64,000 bases of DNA from Bog-950 sp046329515 (GTDB lineage Bacteria; Bacteroidota; Bacteroidia; Chitinophagales; LD1), in NCBI GenBank assembly GCA_046329515.1, contig JAXLUM010000001.1, forward strand, positions 1,116,001-1,180,000, given 5' to 3'. A model generated the notes under the pieces. It saw only the letters and a list, made by a program, of their open reading frames with translations, did no database searches and was not told the DNA's origin. The position numbers and the translations under genes are program-made. Shown in pieces: positions 35,087 to 45,374 of the stretch (its first letter is position 1; each line of letters starts with the position of its first letter).

Positions 35087-35911
35087 ATGCCGGTCCGGGT
35101 TAAACCTTTCTATTTTTTGTTACTACTTTTTGCTTTTGCTATAGCCTGTGCCAAATCGGTAAGGAATACTGCTGTTGGTAAAAACCATGTGCCCTTACAA
35201 ACTGGGGCCACAAATGAAAACGATACCGCGCTTTTAGACTTTGACAGCGCACTATACCCTTTTCGTGATGAAGGTGTGCATTGGGAAACGGATGATACCG
35301 TGTTTACCACTTTGGGCACCGCTCATTCTTTTATGATTATTAAAAAGACGGAAGAACATGTAAGAGGCACCAGAGAGGCAGGTTTTTATGAGTTTACAAC
35401 GGGCAACTGGCGGCTAATAAAGAAATTGAAATTAGGTTTCGGTGATTTTTGGCGGGTTGGCGACCTTAACTTTGATGGTATTGATGAAGTGGTGTTATGC
35501 GAAGGGCCTAATATGAATGGTAACACTTTTAATGCAGTAGTTTCTTATTTGCCTTTGCAGCATACGTTTATTTATGCCGGCAGTTTAATGGGGGAAATTG
35601 AATTAAATCCCAAAAAACGCACAGTACAGGAAACTTACACCGGCAGTTGGTATATGGGCAGAAGCCGTACCCTCTATAACTGGGTAAATGGCGAATTGCA
35701 TACCTTAAAAGAACTCTACCACGAGGACTTAAGCGGCGATATGGAGCATCCTTACAAACCTGCAGTGTCGGTGGTTTATGCCGTTTCTAAATCTTCAACC
35801 TCCAATAAAATGAAAGTTTTATGGAAAGACCGCTTTGATGACAGCCCACATACAGAAGTTGTGGAAGCTAAGTTCGACTCCCTTTGGGAGTGGTTTTTTA
35901 CTACGGATTAA
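35087..35911 (+). CDS. Lipoprotein with FG-GAP-like segment
   Basis: A 274-residue lipoprotein. The N-terminus FYFLLLLFAFAIACAKS carries a lipobox with Cys21. A single FG-GAP/VCBS-type calcium-loop-like motif VGDLNFDGIDEVVLCEGPNM lies near 125-145. The rest is beta-rich, with tryptophans (GSWYMGRSRTLYNWVNGELH). I recognise no enzyme motif. Convergent with the LuxR-type regulator. Confidence 0.65.
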   Translation: MPVRVKPFYFLLLLFAFAIACAKSVRNTAVGKNHVPLQTGATNENDTALLDFDSALYPFRDEGVHWETDDTVFTTLGTAHSFMIIKKTEEHVRGTREAGFYEFTTGNWRLIKKLKLGFGDFWRVGDLNFDGIDEVVLCEGPNMNGNTFNAVVSYLPLQHTFIYAGSLMGEIELNPKKRTVQETYTGSWYMGRSRTLYNWVNGELHTLKELYHEDLSGDMEHPYKPAVSVVYAVSKSSTSNKMKVLWKDRFDDSPHTEVVEAKFDSLWEWFFTTD

Positions 35912-35921
35912 ACCGGTTCTT

Positions 35922-36371
35922 TCAGCTTATCAGGTTCAATTCCTTGGCCTTTTGCACGGCCTGGGTTCGGCGTTTTACATCCAGTTTAAGGAAAAGGTTG
36001 GAGGAGTGGGTTTTTACGGTATTGAGGGAAACGAAAAGTTTGTCGGCAATTTCCTGGTTGCTTAAGCCTTGTGCTATTAGCTGCAATACCTCCATTTCCC
36101 GGCCTGTTAGGCCATTGTTTTGGGCAGCGGTGGTATTTACAGTTACTGTTGCTGCCGGAGCGGTTTGTGAAATCACTTCTTTTTCTGCATTCTGTTTAAG
36201 CAGCCGGCTACCCAACCATAAACCGAATAGCAGGAAAAGGCCCGCCACAGAGCCTATGTAGGTTTCCAGGCTTACATCGCTAACCATATAATGGTAATGC
36301 AGGGCCTGTAAGGCAAAAGCGGCAATAGCCAGGGCTACGGCAAACACCACCATTATTATCCGGGTTTTCAC
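35922..36371 (-). CDS. Membrane-anchored LuxR-type HTH regulator
   Basis: A 149-residue protein with two hydrophobic segments (about 4-24 and 33-58) and a C-terminal LuxR/NarL helix-turn-helix (GLTGREMEVLQLIAQGLSNQ, EIADKLFVSLNTVKTHSSNL). An Ala/Thr-rich linker joins them. It lacks a receiver domain, so it probably binds DNA from the membrane. A target is unknown. Such short membrane-tethered LuxR proteins are frequent in Bacteroidota. Confidence 0.85.
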   Translation of the reverse strand: MKTRIIMVVFAVALAIAAFALQALHYHYMVSDVSLETYIGSVAGLFLLFGLWLGSRLLKQNAEKEVISQTAPAATVTVNTTAAQNNGLTGREMEVLQLIAQGLSNQEIADKLFVSLNTVKTHSSNLFLKLDVKRRTQAVQKAKELNLIS

Positions 36372-36493
36372 ACGGGTAAAAATAACAAGGGCAGCCTTTT
36401 AATAAAGCCGGAACGCTGACCAAAAACAGTTTCGTTAATGGGAAAATTTGAAGTAAACTTATACACTGAAATTTCCCCTGAAAATTTACAAAT

Positions 36494-38290
36494 ATGGAAG
36501 CAACACGCCTGTTTGATTTACTAAGTATTAAGGTTGAAACCAAGCCCGATGTGCCTTTTTTAGCCAGTAAGGTTAATAAGCAATGGAAGCACTATACGTT
36601 TGCTGAAACTGCTGATGAGGTTAACCGCTTAAGTCAACTTTTGATTGATCTAGGGCTGAAGAAGGACGATAAGATTGCGATAATTTCTAATAACAGACCG
36701 GAGTGGAATTTTGTGGATTTAGGCGGCTTGCAGTTGGGGGTAGTGGATGTGCCCATGTATCCTACCATATCAGAAAAGGACTACGAGTTTATTTTTAACG
36801 ATGCCGGTATTAAATATGCGTTTGTTGGCGATGAGGATATTTATAAAAAAGTAAAACCCCTGCTTGGCCGTGTTGAAACATTAAAAGGTATTTACACTTT
36901 TGATAAGGTAGAAGGCGCTAAATACTATTGGGATGCTTTGCCGCAACCTGAGCGTGTAAACAAAAGCGAATTGCAAAGCGCCATGGATAAGGTGAATGGT
37001 GATGACCTTGCCACTATTATTTATACATCGGGCACTACGGGTAACCCCAAAGGTGTTATGCTTACCCACAAAAACATTGTAAGCAATATTAAAAGCGTAA
37101 AAGAGGTAACGCCGTTTACAGAAGGAGAGAAAAGTCTTAGCTTTCTGCCCCTGTGCCACAGTTTTGAGCGCATGGTGTTTTACTCTTACTTATCTAAAGG
37201 GTTATACCTGCACTATGCAGAATCATTAGAAACCATTGGCGAAAATCTGAAAGAAGTAAGGCCCTATTGTTTTACAACTGTACCCCGCTTGTTAGAAAAG
37301 GTTTACGAGAAAATTATGGAGAAGGGCAACGCCCTTACCGGGTTTAAGCGCAAGCTGTTTTTTTGGAGTATTGATTTAGGCTTGCAGTATGAATTAGGAA
37401 CTGACCTTGGCTGGTGGTATAAAATTAAACTGGGTATAGCGCGCAAACTTGTTTTTAGTAAATGGTTAGAGGCGCTGGGAAGCCATGTAAGTTTTATTGT
37501 TACAGGGGCAGCTCCTATGCAGCCCCGTTTGATAAAACTGTTTACAGCAGCAGGTATAAATGTTATTGAAGGCTATGGGCTTACTGAAACCAGCCCCGTG
37601 CTTTGTGCTAACCGTGTGGAGGAGTTTGGCCGTGTTATTGGTACTGTTGGTTTGCCAATTCCGGGTGTAGATGTGAAACTTGCTGAAGACGGTGAAATTA
37701 TTGCCAAAGGCCCTAACATAATGAAGGGGTATTATAACCGGCCTGATTTAACGGCTGAAGTTATTGATAGCGAAGGCTGGTTCCATACGGGCGATATTGG
37801 CCAATGGGTAGATTTTAAAGGGCAGAAGTTTTTAAAAATAACTGACCGCAAGAAGGAACTGTTTAAAACCAGCGGCGGTAAGTATGTGGCTCCGCAGGTT
37901 ATTGAGAATAAAATGAAAGAGAGCCCTTACATAGAGCAAATAATGGTGGTGGGTGATGCGCGCAAGTTTGTTGCGGCCTTAATTGTGCCTTCCTTCCTTA
38001 ATATACAGGATTGGTGTAAGCAAAACGGGATTCAGTTTGTAGATAACCGACAGGTGGTTGACAATAGTAAGATTAAGGACCTGATAAATGCTGAAGTGGA
38101 GCGCTTGAATAAGGACTTTGGCAAGTGGGAACAGGTAAAGAAGTTTGTATTGCTTGACCGGGAATGGACGGTTGAAGGAGGGGAGCTAACCCCAACTATG
38201 AAGGTTAAGCGCAAAATAATTTATGACCGCCACCGCAGCCATGTTGAAGATTTATACGAGCACGAAGAAAGCTTCGCCAGCCACGAATAG
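36494..38290 (+). CDS. Long-chain acyl-CoA synthetase (AMP-forming)
   Basis: A 598-residue ANL-superfamily ligase that activates fatty acids to acyl-CoA. The P-loop IIYTSGTTGNPKGVMLTHKN, the motif GYGLTETSPVL, the hinge-region GWFHTGDIG and KITDRKKELFKTSGGKYVAP are all intact. The long (FadD15-like) form with an extended N-terminal domain is typical in Bacteroidota. Divergent from the LuxR-type gene. No pathway neighbours are adjacent. Confidence 0.88.
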   Translation: MEATRLFDLLSIKVETKPDVPFLASKVNKQWKHYTFAETADEVNRLSQLLIDLGLKKDDKIAIISNNRPEWNFVDLGGLQLGVVDVPMYPTISEKDYEFIFNDAGIKYAFVGDEDIYKKVKPLLGRVETLKGIYTFDKVEGAKYYWDALPQPERVNKSELQSAMDKVNGDDLATIIYTSGTTGNPKGVMLTHKNIVSNIKSVKEVTPFTEGEKSLSFLPLCHSFERMVFYSYLSKGLYLHYAESLETIGENLKEVRPYCFTTVPRLLEKVYEKIMEKGNALTGFKRKLFFWSIDLGLQYELGTDLGWWYKIKLGIARKLVFSKWLEALGSHVSFIVTGAAPMQPRLIKLFTAAGINVIEGYGLTETSPVLCANRVEEFGRVIGTVGLPIPGVDVKLAEDGEIIAKGPNIMKGYYNRPDLTAEVIDSEGWFHTGDIGQWVDFKGQKFLKITDRKKELFKTSGGKYVAPQVIENKMKESPYIEQIMVVGDARKFVAALIVPSFLNIQDWCKQNGIQFVDNRQVVDNSKIKDLINAEVERLNKDFGKWEQVKKFVLLDREWTVEGGELTPTMKVKRKIIYDRHRSHVEDLYEHEESFASHE

Positions 38291-38302
38291 TGGCAAATAA
38301 TT

Positions 38303-38695
38303 TTATTTGAAGCAAGTGCCCTTTTGGGTCATCCAGGGGTGAATTTCGTAAGTTAAGCGACCTGCTTTTACAGCGGGGTCGTTATCTACTAATTGCTTTA
38401 CTTCTTCTTCGCTGCCGCAATCGAAAATGAAAATGCCGCGCAGGTCGCCATCATCCAGGAAAGGGCCTGCAACGTTCAGCTTGCCGGCCGCAGCCATTTT
38501 GCTTATGTTTTCCATATGGCCCTTCTGTATATTCTCAGCAGTTAAGGAATCCTGGTCGCGATGCGGACCTTTTTTCAATAACACCAAATAGTAAGGCTTT
38601 AACTCTTCAGCAGGCTTTTTAGCCTTTTGTGCAAAGGCAACAGTACTGAAAAATGTGCCTGCCACAATCAAACTCACGATTATCGAAAATCTCAT
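38303..38695 (-). CDS. Exported YciI-like protein
   Basis: A 130-residue protein with a signal peptide (MRFSIIVSLIVAGTFFSTVA FA, then Q) ahead of a YCII domain (KPYYLVLLKKGPHRDQDSLT; GPFLDDGDLRGIFIFDCGSE). YciI proteins are usually cytoplasmic, so export is unusual. No catalytic activity is established for this version. Confidence 0.75.
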   Translation of the reverse strand: MRFSIIVSLIVAGTFFSTVAFAQKAKKPAEELKPYYLVLLKKGPHRDQDSLTAENIQKGHMENISKMAAAGKLNVAGPFLDDGDLRGIFIFDCGSEEEVKQLVDNDPAVKAGRLTYEIHPWMTQKGTCFK

Positions 38696-38755
38696 CTTCT
38701 TCTCTTGTTATAAAACGGTGTAAAAGTATTAAACGTTTAGAAATACAAATGCAGC

Positions 38756-40054
38756 TTAAAGAGCACCGAATAATTTTTGTATGTAATCATTTTCAAATTT
38801 GCCATTAGGGTCAAGCTCTTTACGTAAACGATTGAAGTCGGAAAACTTAGGATACTGTTGTTTAAGATAGGGAACATCAACAGTAAACTCCTTGCCCCAA
38901 TGCGGGCGGCCGTTATACTTACGGGCTATTTGCTCAAAATCTGTAAGCAGTTCGTTCCAGCCGAAGTCGTCCATATTGTAAACCCCCAGCCATATTGAAT
39001 TGCGTTGATAGCAAGGACTAAGAGCAAAGTTATCGCCTTTGGTAAAGCGAATCTCCTGTATAAAGTTTATTCGATGATTACTGTTATTTATAGTGTTTTT
39101 GTATTCGCGCAGTAAATCCTTGGCAACACTCAGGTCAAAGGCCCATTCTGTTTCGCGGTGCAGGGGTGGTTCAGGAACAATAAAAACCTTATGGCTTTTT
39201 TCAATGCGGTTTAAGGCAGAGATAAAACCTATTAAAGTCCGGTTGATTTTCTTTCGCCAATCGCGGTTGATGTTGCCGATTTTTACCAATAGACGGTACA
39301 TATAAACTGAGAGGAACTCATCCATAAACCATTGGCGGAATCGGCTATCATTGGCAGGTTCCTGTGTGCGATTGTAGCGGTAAACAACCACCTGATTAGT
39401 ATGCGCAAACCACCACAGCTTAAAGTGGTCGGTTTCGGTTACAAAGTCATCCAATTTATCGATTACAGCATCAAAGTTCTCTACCGAAGTGTGGTCTTTT
39501 AAATTATAGGCGGGCACAACATTCAGCACCACTTCTGAAATTACACCCAGGCAACCCAGGTTCACCACGGCCATTTCTAGTATGTCCCTGTTCTTCTCGC
39601 TATTAATAATTTGCTTACTGCCATCAGCTTTAATAAGGGTAAACTCCGCCAGTTGCGAACCGATAATTTGAAAGTTTATACCACTGCCATGCGTGGCTGT
39701 GCTAACTACACCTGCAATGCTTTGCTGGTCTATTGAGCCAAGGTTACGCAAGGCCAGACCCTGGGTATCTAAATACTTATTAAGCTGCCAAAGTTTAATA
39801 CCCGCCTGCACACGCAGCTGTAGCTTTTCTTTATCCAGGTGCAGCACTTTATTGTAAAGGTCGAGGTTAATTAGTGCCTCACCGGTTAGGCAGATGTCAT
39901 TCCAGGAATGGCCAGTTCCTACTATCCGTATTTTTGAGTGTTTTCTAACAATGTCTACCAGCTCTTCCTCGGTTTCGGGTTGAAAGAAGTGTTTAGCTGT
40001 GCAACTTTGGTTTTTGGCCCAATTGGTAAAGCGATAATTAAGGGCTGCTTTCAT
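38756..40054 (-). CDS. FAD-linked sugar-lactone oxidase (ALO-like)
   Basis: A 432-residue enzyme with an FAD-binding (PCMH/VAO-type) domain at about 17-180: IRIVGTGHSWNDICLTGEAL and the pyrophosphate-binding GVVSTATHGSGINFQIIGSQ. The C-terminal ALO domain contains NGRPHWGKEFTVDVPYL, the HWGK motif of arabinono/gulono-lactone oxidases. Likely oxidises an aldonolactone or related sugar; the substrate is unknown. No covalent-flavin His is obvious. Confidence 0.85.
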   Translation of the reverse strand: MKAALNYRFTNWAKNQSCTAKHFFQPETEEELVDIVRKHSKIRIVGTGHSWNDICLTGEALINLDLYNKVLHLDKEKLQLRVQAGIKLWQLNKYLDTQGLALRNLGSIDQQSIAGVVSTATHGSGINFQIIGSQLAEFTLIKADGSKQIINSEKNRDILEMAVVNLGCLGVISEVVLNVVPAYNLKDHTSVENFDAVIDKLDDFVTETDHFKLWWFAHTNQVVVYRYNRTQEPANDSRFRQWFMDEFLSVYMYRLLVKIGNINRDWRKKINRTLIGFISALNRIEKSHKVFIVPEPPLHRETEWAFDLSVAKDLLREYKNTINNSNHRINFIQEIRFTKGDNFALSPCYQRNSIWLGVYNMDDFGWNELLTDFEQIARKYNGRPHWGKEFTVDVPYLKQQYPKFSDFNRLRKELDPNGKFENDYIQKLFGAL

Positions 40055-40113
40055 GTATAACGAATATAGAAGAACTCTACTTGTTTGGGTTGCCTATATT
40101 TACCTCGTTCGCT

Positions 40114-40683
40114 ATGGCCAGTTATATAGAAGATAAGCAATTCGAAAACGAAGATTTTGCCACAAAGCCTTTTGATTGTAAAGGCTACGAAAACTGCACT
40201 TTTTTAAACTGCAATTTTGAGGGGGCTGATATTGGTGGACTTCACTTTACTGACTGCAAGTTCACTAATTGCAACCTTAGTAATGCCAAGCTGGGTAAAA
40301 CCGGTTTAAGAACGGTAGCCTTTAAGCAATGCAAAATGCTGGGCTTGCATTTTAATGACTGCCACGACTTTTTGTTTGCTGTTTCCTTTGAGGCCTGTAA
40401 ACTGGATTTTTCCACCTTTTTTGAGGTTAAGTTAAAGGCTACTCCCTTTTTGGATTGCAGCCTGCGCGAGGTGGATTTTACGGCTGCCGATTTAAGCAGT
40501 TTGGTTTTTGATAAATGCGATTTACAGGACGCCCATTTTGAGCGTTGCAATTTGGAAAAGGCCGATTTCAGAACGGCGTTCAATTACAGTTTTGACCCGG
40601 ACCAGAATAAAATGAACAAGGCTAAGTTTTCAATTGAAGGTTTGCCCGGTCTGTTAGGTAAATACCAGCTATCTATTGAATAG
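40114..40683 (+). CDS. Pentapeptide-repeat protein
   Basis: A 189-residue right-handed quadrilateral beta-helix protein. Repeats of A(D/N)LxF type are visible: CTFLNCNFEGADIGGLHFTD, CKFTNCNLSNAKLGKTGLR, KCDLQDAHFERCNLEKADF. The C-terminal YSFDPDQNKMNKAKFSIEGL and LLGKYQLSIE are a conserved cap. I start at ATG 40114; the TTG 33 bp upstream is less likely. It resembles Qnr/McbG-type DNA mimics in fold, but gyrase protection is not shown for this version. Confidence 0.85.
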   Translation: MASYIEDKQFENEDFATKPFDCKGYENCTFLNCNFEGADIGGLHFTDCKFTNCNLSNAKLGKTGLRTVAFKQCKMLGLHFNDCHDFLFAVSFEACKLDFSTFFEVKLKATPFLDCSLREVDFTAADLSSLVFDKCDLQDAHFERCNLEKADFRTAFNYSFDPDQNKMNKAKFSIEGLPGLLGKYQLSIE

Positions 40684-40692
40684 CCCAAACAA

Positions 40693-40720
40693 AAACGCCC
40701 TCCGTTTCCGGAAGGCGTTT
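40693..40720. terminator. Bidirectional terminator
   Basis: AAACGCCCTCC-GTTTCC-GGAAGGCGTTT forms a 10-bp stem with one mismatch between two convergent genes, with T-rich flanks on both strands. Confidence 0.7.
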
Positions 40721-40740
40721 CTATTATTTCCTGTAGTTGA

Positions 40741-41247
40741 CTAGAAGTCGTCTACGCTGGTATTCTTCTTATAATCTTCGCTGGCTTGCCAGTTACTTTC
40801 AATAGTTAACTCAAAACGGCTCTTGGTAATTTCCTTTAGGGTAAACACCACGTCTTTAATTAACCATTGGAAAATGTGCGTGTCGTCAACTACACTTTCA
40901 TTTTTAGGGTCGCCAAACTTGTAGGTTAGAATGAACTTCATGCCTTCTGTTTGGTCAACAGAGCCCTGAACAAAAACTTTGTAGAAACGGTTCTCTTCGT
41001 TAAACAGGTAAAGAACCTTGTCGCATTTAACCGAGCCAATCATCAAATCATCGCCTGTAATAGAATAGGCGTTTGGCAACAGACTTTGGCGGTCCTTAAT
41101 AAACTCAACTTTTTTGCCGTCTCTCCAGCAGCTGTCTTTAGGCACTCCCCAAAAAATATTTCTGAAGTCCAAAACAGCATCGCTCTCGGCGCTGAAACCC
41201 GCAATGGCGATAAACAGCAGGGGCAAGCTCAAAAGTAATTTCTTCAT
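40741..41247 (-). CDS. Exported protein of unknown function
   Basis: A 168-residue secreted protein with signal peptide MKKLLLSLPLLFIAIAGFSA (mature start ESDAVLDFRNIFWGV). It contains DFRNIFWGVPKDSC near 27-40 and VKCDKVLYLFNEENRFYKVF near 76-95; the rest is beta-rich. No family recognised. Confidence 0.55.
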   Translation of the reverse strand: MKKLLLSLPLLFIAIAGFSAESDAVLDFRNIFWGVPKDSCWRDGKKVEFIKDRQSLLPNAYSITGDDLMIGSVKCDKVLYLFNEENRFYKVFVQGSVDQTEGMKFILTYKFGDPKNESVVDDTHIFQWLIKDVVFTLKEITKSRFELTIESNWQASEDYKKNTSVDDF

Positions 41248-41424
41248 GATTGGTGGTTTTAATTTTAATTGAAACGCGAATATGCACTTTTTTCTTATTC
41301 AGCCTTACCCAACTAAATTATTGTGTTAACCTGCTGAATGTTGAAAACTCAATCCGCTTATTGTTTTGTTTACAGTAGGACTGTCAAGTTACAAGAAGGT
41401 TAAAATCAGCAAGTTCCATTAACG

Positions 41425-42693
41425 TTAGTTAACGGTTACAGCATCTAACTGTTTACGGTTGGCTACTATATAAGAGTAGGTAAAAAAGGCTACACAGCCT
41501 ACAAAAATTATTGCCGAAACCACCACGGTAACATTAAACCAGTTAAGGTGCCAGAAGTAATAGAAGGTGTTTAAGCTAACCATTACCAGGGCCAGGCGGA
41601 AGTATTCAGCATATACCACCCATTTTTTGTTTTCGAAAATGGCGCCTATAATAAGCATGGTAACCAGCAATAAGGTAAAGAACACTACCTTATAGAAGGT
41701 GCTTATAGGGTGCACCTCATCTTTAAAATAGGCCATGTATTCAACTGTGCCCCATAACAAAGCCAGGAATTGTATGAAGGCGTATATCTTCATGTAGATA
41801 TTAGTATCTGCGTCATATTTGTGGTATTTACTATCGTCCACTTCCTTTGGTGCCTGGAAGCCACCCATATAATCAGGCAGCCATCCGGGGGCGGCAAAAA
41901 TCATACGGAATTTATCAGCCCATTTCATTTGGCGGGCCTTCTCCCACATTTCTACATAGTAATGGGTATTAGCCCAGGCGGGGTTCCAACTCTTTAATTG
42001 CGTAGTTATGCCATAGTGAATTTCATCGCCTTCTTCCTCTTCTTTAAAAGTGCCGAACAGGCGGTCCCAAATCATAAATACGCCGGCGTGGTTTTTATCA
42101 ATGTATTTAGGGTCCATACTGTGGTGCACACGGTGGTGCGATGGTGTATTCAACCAATACTCTACCCAAGGGTGCAATTTACCAATGGCCTTAGTGTGAA
42201 TCCAGAACTGGTAAAGCGTGTGTATGCCGGCAGCAGCACCGAAGGTTATAGGGTCAAATCCTAAAATTGGTATAGGAAGAAATATGAAAAAGGCTAATAC
42301 ATTATGAAACCAGCTTTGACGCAGTGCTACTGATAAGTTGTATTCCTCACTTTGGTGGTGAACGGAATGCGCCCCCCAAAAAAGATTCATTTCGTGACCC
42401 CAGCGATGTGCCCAGTAAAAAAGGAAATCGAACAGGAGAAGGGCCAGCACAAAAGACCACCATGTATTGGGGATGGTAAATATTCCGAAATTGGTTTTTA
42501 TCCAAATGAAGAGAGCGAAGATGCCGGCCTTAAACAGCAGGTTAAAAATCTGGTTGCCTATACCTATGCTTAAATTGTTCAGCGAATCGTTTAAACGGTA
42601 AAGCTGTTTTTTCTTCCAATAGCCGTATAGCATTTCTATACCTATTAGCAGAAAAAAGAAGGGGATTACATACAAAATCGCTGTTGACTTCAT
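41425..42693 (-). CDS. Sterol desaturase/fatty acid hydroxylase-family protein
   Basis: A multi-pass membrane enzyme with the three His boxes of the family: HRWGHE, HSVHHQSEEYN and HRVHHSMDPKYIDKNH. These bind a di-iron centre. I start at ATG 42693 (MKSTAILYVIPFFFLLIGIE), because the upstream 16 codons lack a plausible signal and the membrane segment begins here. A C-terminal membrane region (about 290-420) follows the catalytic part. Substrate unknown (lipid hydroxylation is typical). Confidence 0.85.
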   Translation of the reverse strand: MKSTAILYVIPFFFLLIGIEMLYGYWKKKQLYRLNDSLNNLSIGIGNQIFNLLFKAGIFALFIWIKTNFGIFTIPNTWWSFVLALLLFDFLFYWAHRWGHEMNLFWGAHSVHHQSEEYNLSVALRQSWFHNVLAFFIFLPIPILGFDPITFGAAAGIHTLYQFWIHTKAIGKLHPWVEYWLNTPSHHRVHHSMDPKYIDKNHAGVFMIWDRLFGTFKEEEEGDEIHYGITTQLKSWNPAWANTHYYVEMWEKARQMKWADKFRMIFAAPGWLPDYMGGFQAPKEVDDSKYHKYDADTNIYMKIYAFIQFLALLWGTVEYMAYFKDEVHPISTFYKVVFFTLLLVTMLIIGAIFENKKWVVYAEYFRLALVMVSLNTFYYFWHLNWFNVTVVVSAIIFVGCVAFFTYSYIVANRKQLDAVTVN

Positions 42694-42898
42694 GGCCGCT
42701 GCATTGAGTTTTTCAAAGTTAATACAACCCTTGTAAAACACGCAAGAGTATTGCCTGATTTTTACGAAAAAACCTTGGCGAAAGTTGAGCCGTTAAAAAC
42801 GGGCCTTAAGCCGTTGCCAATGACCCTGAACAGACCGGAAAATGAAGGCCGTTGAATCAAAACTTTTTAATTTGCAGCCCTTATCAGCATCTCCTACT

Positions 42899-45373
42899 AT
42901 GAAGAATATTTCCCTTCTATTGCTATTAGCAGTTTGTTTGCCGTTTTATACCCAAGCCCAGGAAACAGCTCCAATACAAAAGCAGAAAACACTTGCAGAT
43001 ACTGCCATCTGTTATTTGCGCGACCCCATGGGCCGCATCCGTGAGCATAACGTAGATTTCCTGAAAATGCTTTTGGATGTGAGGTTCAAGGTGAAAGAGG
43101 GTAAGGTTACAGGTAATGTGAAATACGATTTTAAGCCTATACAGTATGTGTGCGATACCCTGTTTCTGGATGCCCCCGGTATTAATGTAACCAAGGTGTT
43201 GCTGGATGGTAAAGAGGCTAAGTACCGTGTTGATAGCCCGGGATTAACCATTCTTTTTCCAAAATCGCTGGACTGGAATAAGCAATATAAGCTGGATATT
43301 ACCTATGATGTAGTGCCCCATAAAGGAATATACTTTGTAGGCTGGAATGTGGATGCGAAGAACCCTGATAATGACCCTTACTTTACCCGCCACCAGATAT
43401 GGACACAGGGGCAAGGCACGGATAACCGCTTTTGGTTCCCTTGTTATGATGATGTGAATGATAAGATGGTTACTGAAACGGTAATTACGTTTGACACTGC
43501 GTATACCGTAATTTCTAATGGCGTATTGAAATCGAAAAAGCTGAACAAGGACGGAACCAACACCTGGCATTATGCTATGAGTAAACCTATGGTGCCTTAC
43601 CTGGTAATGATAGGTATTGATAAGTATGCTTACAAGGATTATAAGAGCAAGAACGGTATGGTTAGCCGCCAGTACTATTATAGCGACAGGCCTGAAACTG
43701 TAGAACCTACTTACCGCTATAGCGCTGAAATGATGGATTGGTTAAGCAGCGAATTTGGTGTGGCTTATCCATGGGAAACCTACGCCAACGTTCCCGTGCA
43801 GGACTTTATGTACGGCGCTATGGAGAATACTTCGGCTACAGTGTATGGAGACTTTCTGTTGACGGGGCCCCGCGCAGGTATTGAGCGCCCCTACGTGCAC
43901 ACCAATGCGCATGAGCTAACGCACCAATGGTGTGGCGACTATGTTACTGAATACAGCCCGGCGCACCACTGGCTGCATGAAAGTTTTGCTACTTACTACG
44001 CCAAGCAGTTTATGCATAAAACCTTTGGCGATGATTGGTATGAATGGAACAAGCGCAGCGAAGCAGTACAAGCTATTAATGCCGACCGTGCCGACCGTTA
44101 CCCTATTGGTGACAGCCGGGGTGGCAGTCCGCGCGTTTACCCTAAAGGCAGTTTTGTGCTGGATATGATTCGTTATACCATTGGCGATTCAGTTTACCGC
44201 CGTTGTATAACCAGTTATCTGAAGCAGCATGCTTACAGCAATGTTTCAAACCACGATTTACAGTTTGCTTTTATGGATTATGCGGGCGTTAACCTTGATT
44301 GGTTTTTTGACCAGTGGGTTTACCGCAGCGGGATACCAAACTATAATGTAAGCTACACCCGCCAAGGCGATAAAGTGGTATTTACTGTTATACAAACGCA
44401 GTTGATGGATGAACTTACCTCGGCATTTAAAATGCCTATAGTGTATGAAGTGCATTGTAAGGATGGAAGCACCTATAGCAAGCGCGTATGGACAAACGGA
44501 CCTGCCGATACTATTGCGGTAGATGTACCTGCAGGCACGGAAGTAGAATACACCTTGTTTGACCCTGCCAGCAATGTTTTGAAAACAACCTATTTCCAAC
44601 GCAGCTATGACGAATTGGCGGCTCAGGCGGAGAAGGCTGTGCATATGCTGGACCGTTACGATGCCCTGTTGTCTTTGGAAGGCTATGATACTGATAAGAA
44701 GCGCGACCTTTTCATTGCTCTGTTTGATAAGGAGAAAAGCACTTATACCAGGAATGAAATACTTCGCCAATTAGGTAAGGATAGAAATGAGAAAACCATA
44801 GCCTTATTTAAGAAAGCTATGACCGATGCTGACCATACCGTGCGCAAACAAGCTATAGAAGTGTTGGACGATATACCTGCAGGCTTACAGGCTTCAACTG
44901 AAAAGTTGTTGGCAGATACCTCGTATTACACTATTGAAAGCGCATTGCGGAAGCTTTGCCGCGCATATCCTGATAAGCAATCGCAGTACCTGGCACAGGT
45001 TGCCAACCTGAAAGGTATAAATAACAATGTGCGCATTGCCTGGCTTGAATTGAAGCTGCGCAACGACATGTTGGGTAATGAGGCAAAGGCCGAAGTGAAA
45101 GAGTTAACAGGCTATACCTCTAACAGGTATGAATTCCGCACAAGGGTAAAGGCTGCTGAAGCCATTGAACGAATGAATTATTGTGATGAGGACGTGCTGC
45201 TGAATTTAATGAATGCATCTACTTTTACCAATAACCGCTTAAACGGCCCCGCTACCAGAATTTTGAAAAGCTTTTTGCAAAACCCGGCCAATAAAGAAAA
45301 AGCTAAAGCTTTGTTAGCTTTGGCTACATGGACGGAATGGGAAAGGAAAATTCTTGAAAAGATTATTAGCTAA
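42899..45373 (+). CDS. M1-family zinc aminopeptidase
   Basis: An exported gluzincin peptidase. I start at ATG 42899, where the signal peptide MKNISLLLLLAVCLPFYTQA begins. The substrate-binding GAMEN motif is in YGAMENTSATVYG, and the zinc site HELTHQ with the third ligand Glu in HESFATYYAK is intact. An N-terminal beta-saddle domain precedes it. The C-terminal 230 residues are helical and HEAT-like (TRNEILRQLGKDRNEKTIAL, VRKQAIEVLDDIPAGLQAST). It likely trims N-terminal residues from extracytoplasmic peptides. Confidence 0.88.
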   Translation: MKNISLLLLLAVCLPFYTQAQETAPIQKQKTLADTAICYLRDPMGRIREHNVDFLKMLLDVRFKVKEGKVTGNVKYDFKPIQYVCDTLFLDAPGINVTKVLLDGKEAKYRVDSPGLTILFPKSLDWNKQYKLDITYDVVPHKGIYFVGWNVDAKNPDNDPYFTRHQIWTQGQGTDNRFWFPCYDDVNDKMVTETVITFDTAYTVISNGVLKSKKLNKDGTNTWHYAMSKPMVPYLVMIGIDKYAYKDYKSKNGMVSRQYYYSDRPETVEPTYRYSAEMMDWLSSEFGVAYPWETYANVPVQDFMYGAMENTSATVYGDFLLTGPRAGIERPYVHTNAHELTHQWCGDYVTEYSPAHHWLHESFATYYAKQFMHKTFGDDWYEWNKRSEAVQAINADRADRYPIGDSRGGSPRVYPKGSFVLDMIRYTIGDSVYRRCITSYLKQHAYSNVSNHDLQFAFMDYAGVNLDWFFDQWVYRSGIPNYNVSYTRQGDKVVFTVIQTQLMDELTSAFKMPIVYEVHCKDGSTYSKRVWTNGPADTIAVDVPAGTEVEYTLFDPASNVLKTTYFQRSYDELAAQAEKAVHMLDRYDALLSLEGYDTDKKRDLFIALFDKEKSTYTRNEILRQLGKDRNEKTIALFKKAMTDADHTVRKQAIEVLDDIPAGLQASTEKLLADTSYYTIESALRKLCRAYPDKQSQYLAQVANLKGINNNVRIAWLELKLRNDMLGNEAKAEVKELTGYTSNRYEFRTRVKAAEAIERMNYCDEDVLLNLMNASTFTNNRLNGPATRILKSFLQNPANKEKAKALLALATWTEWERKILEKIIS

Positions 45374-45374
45374 A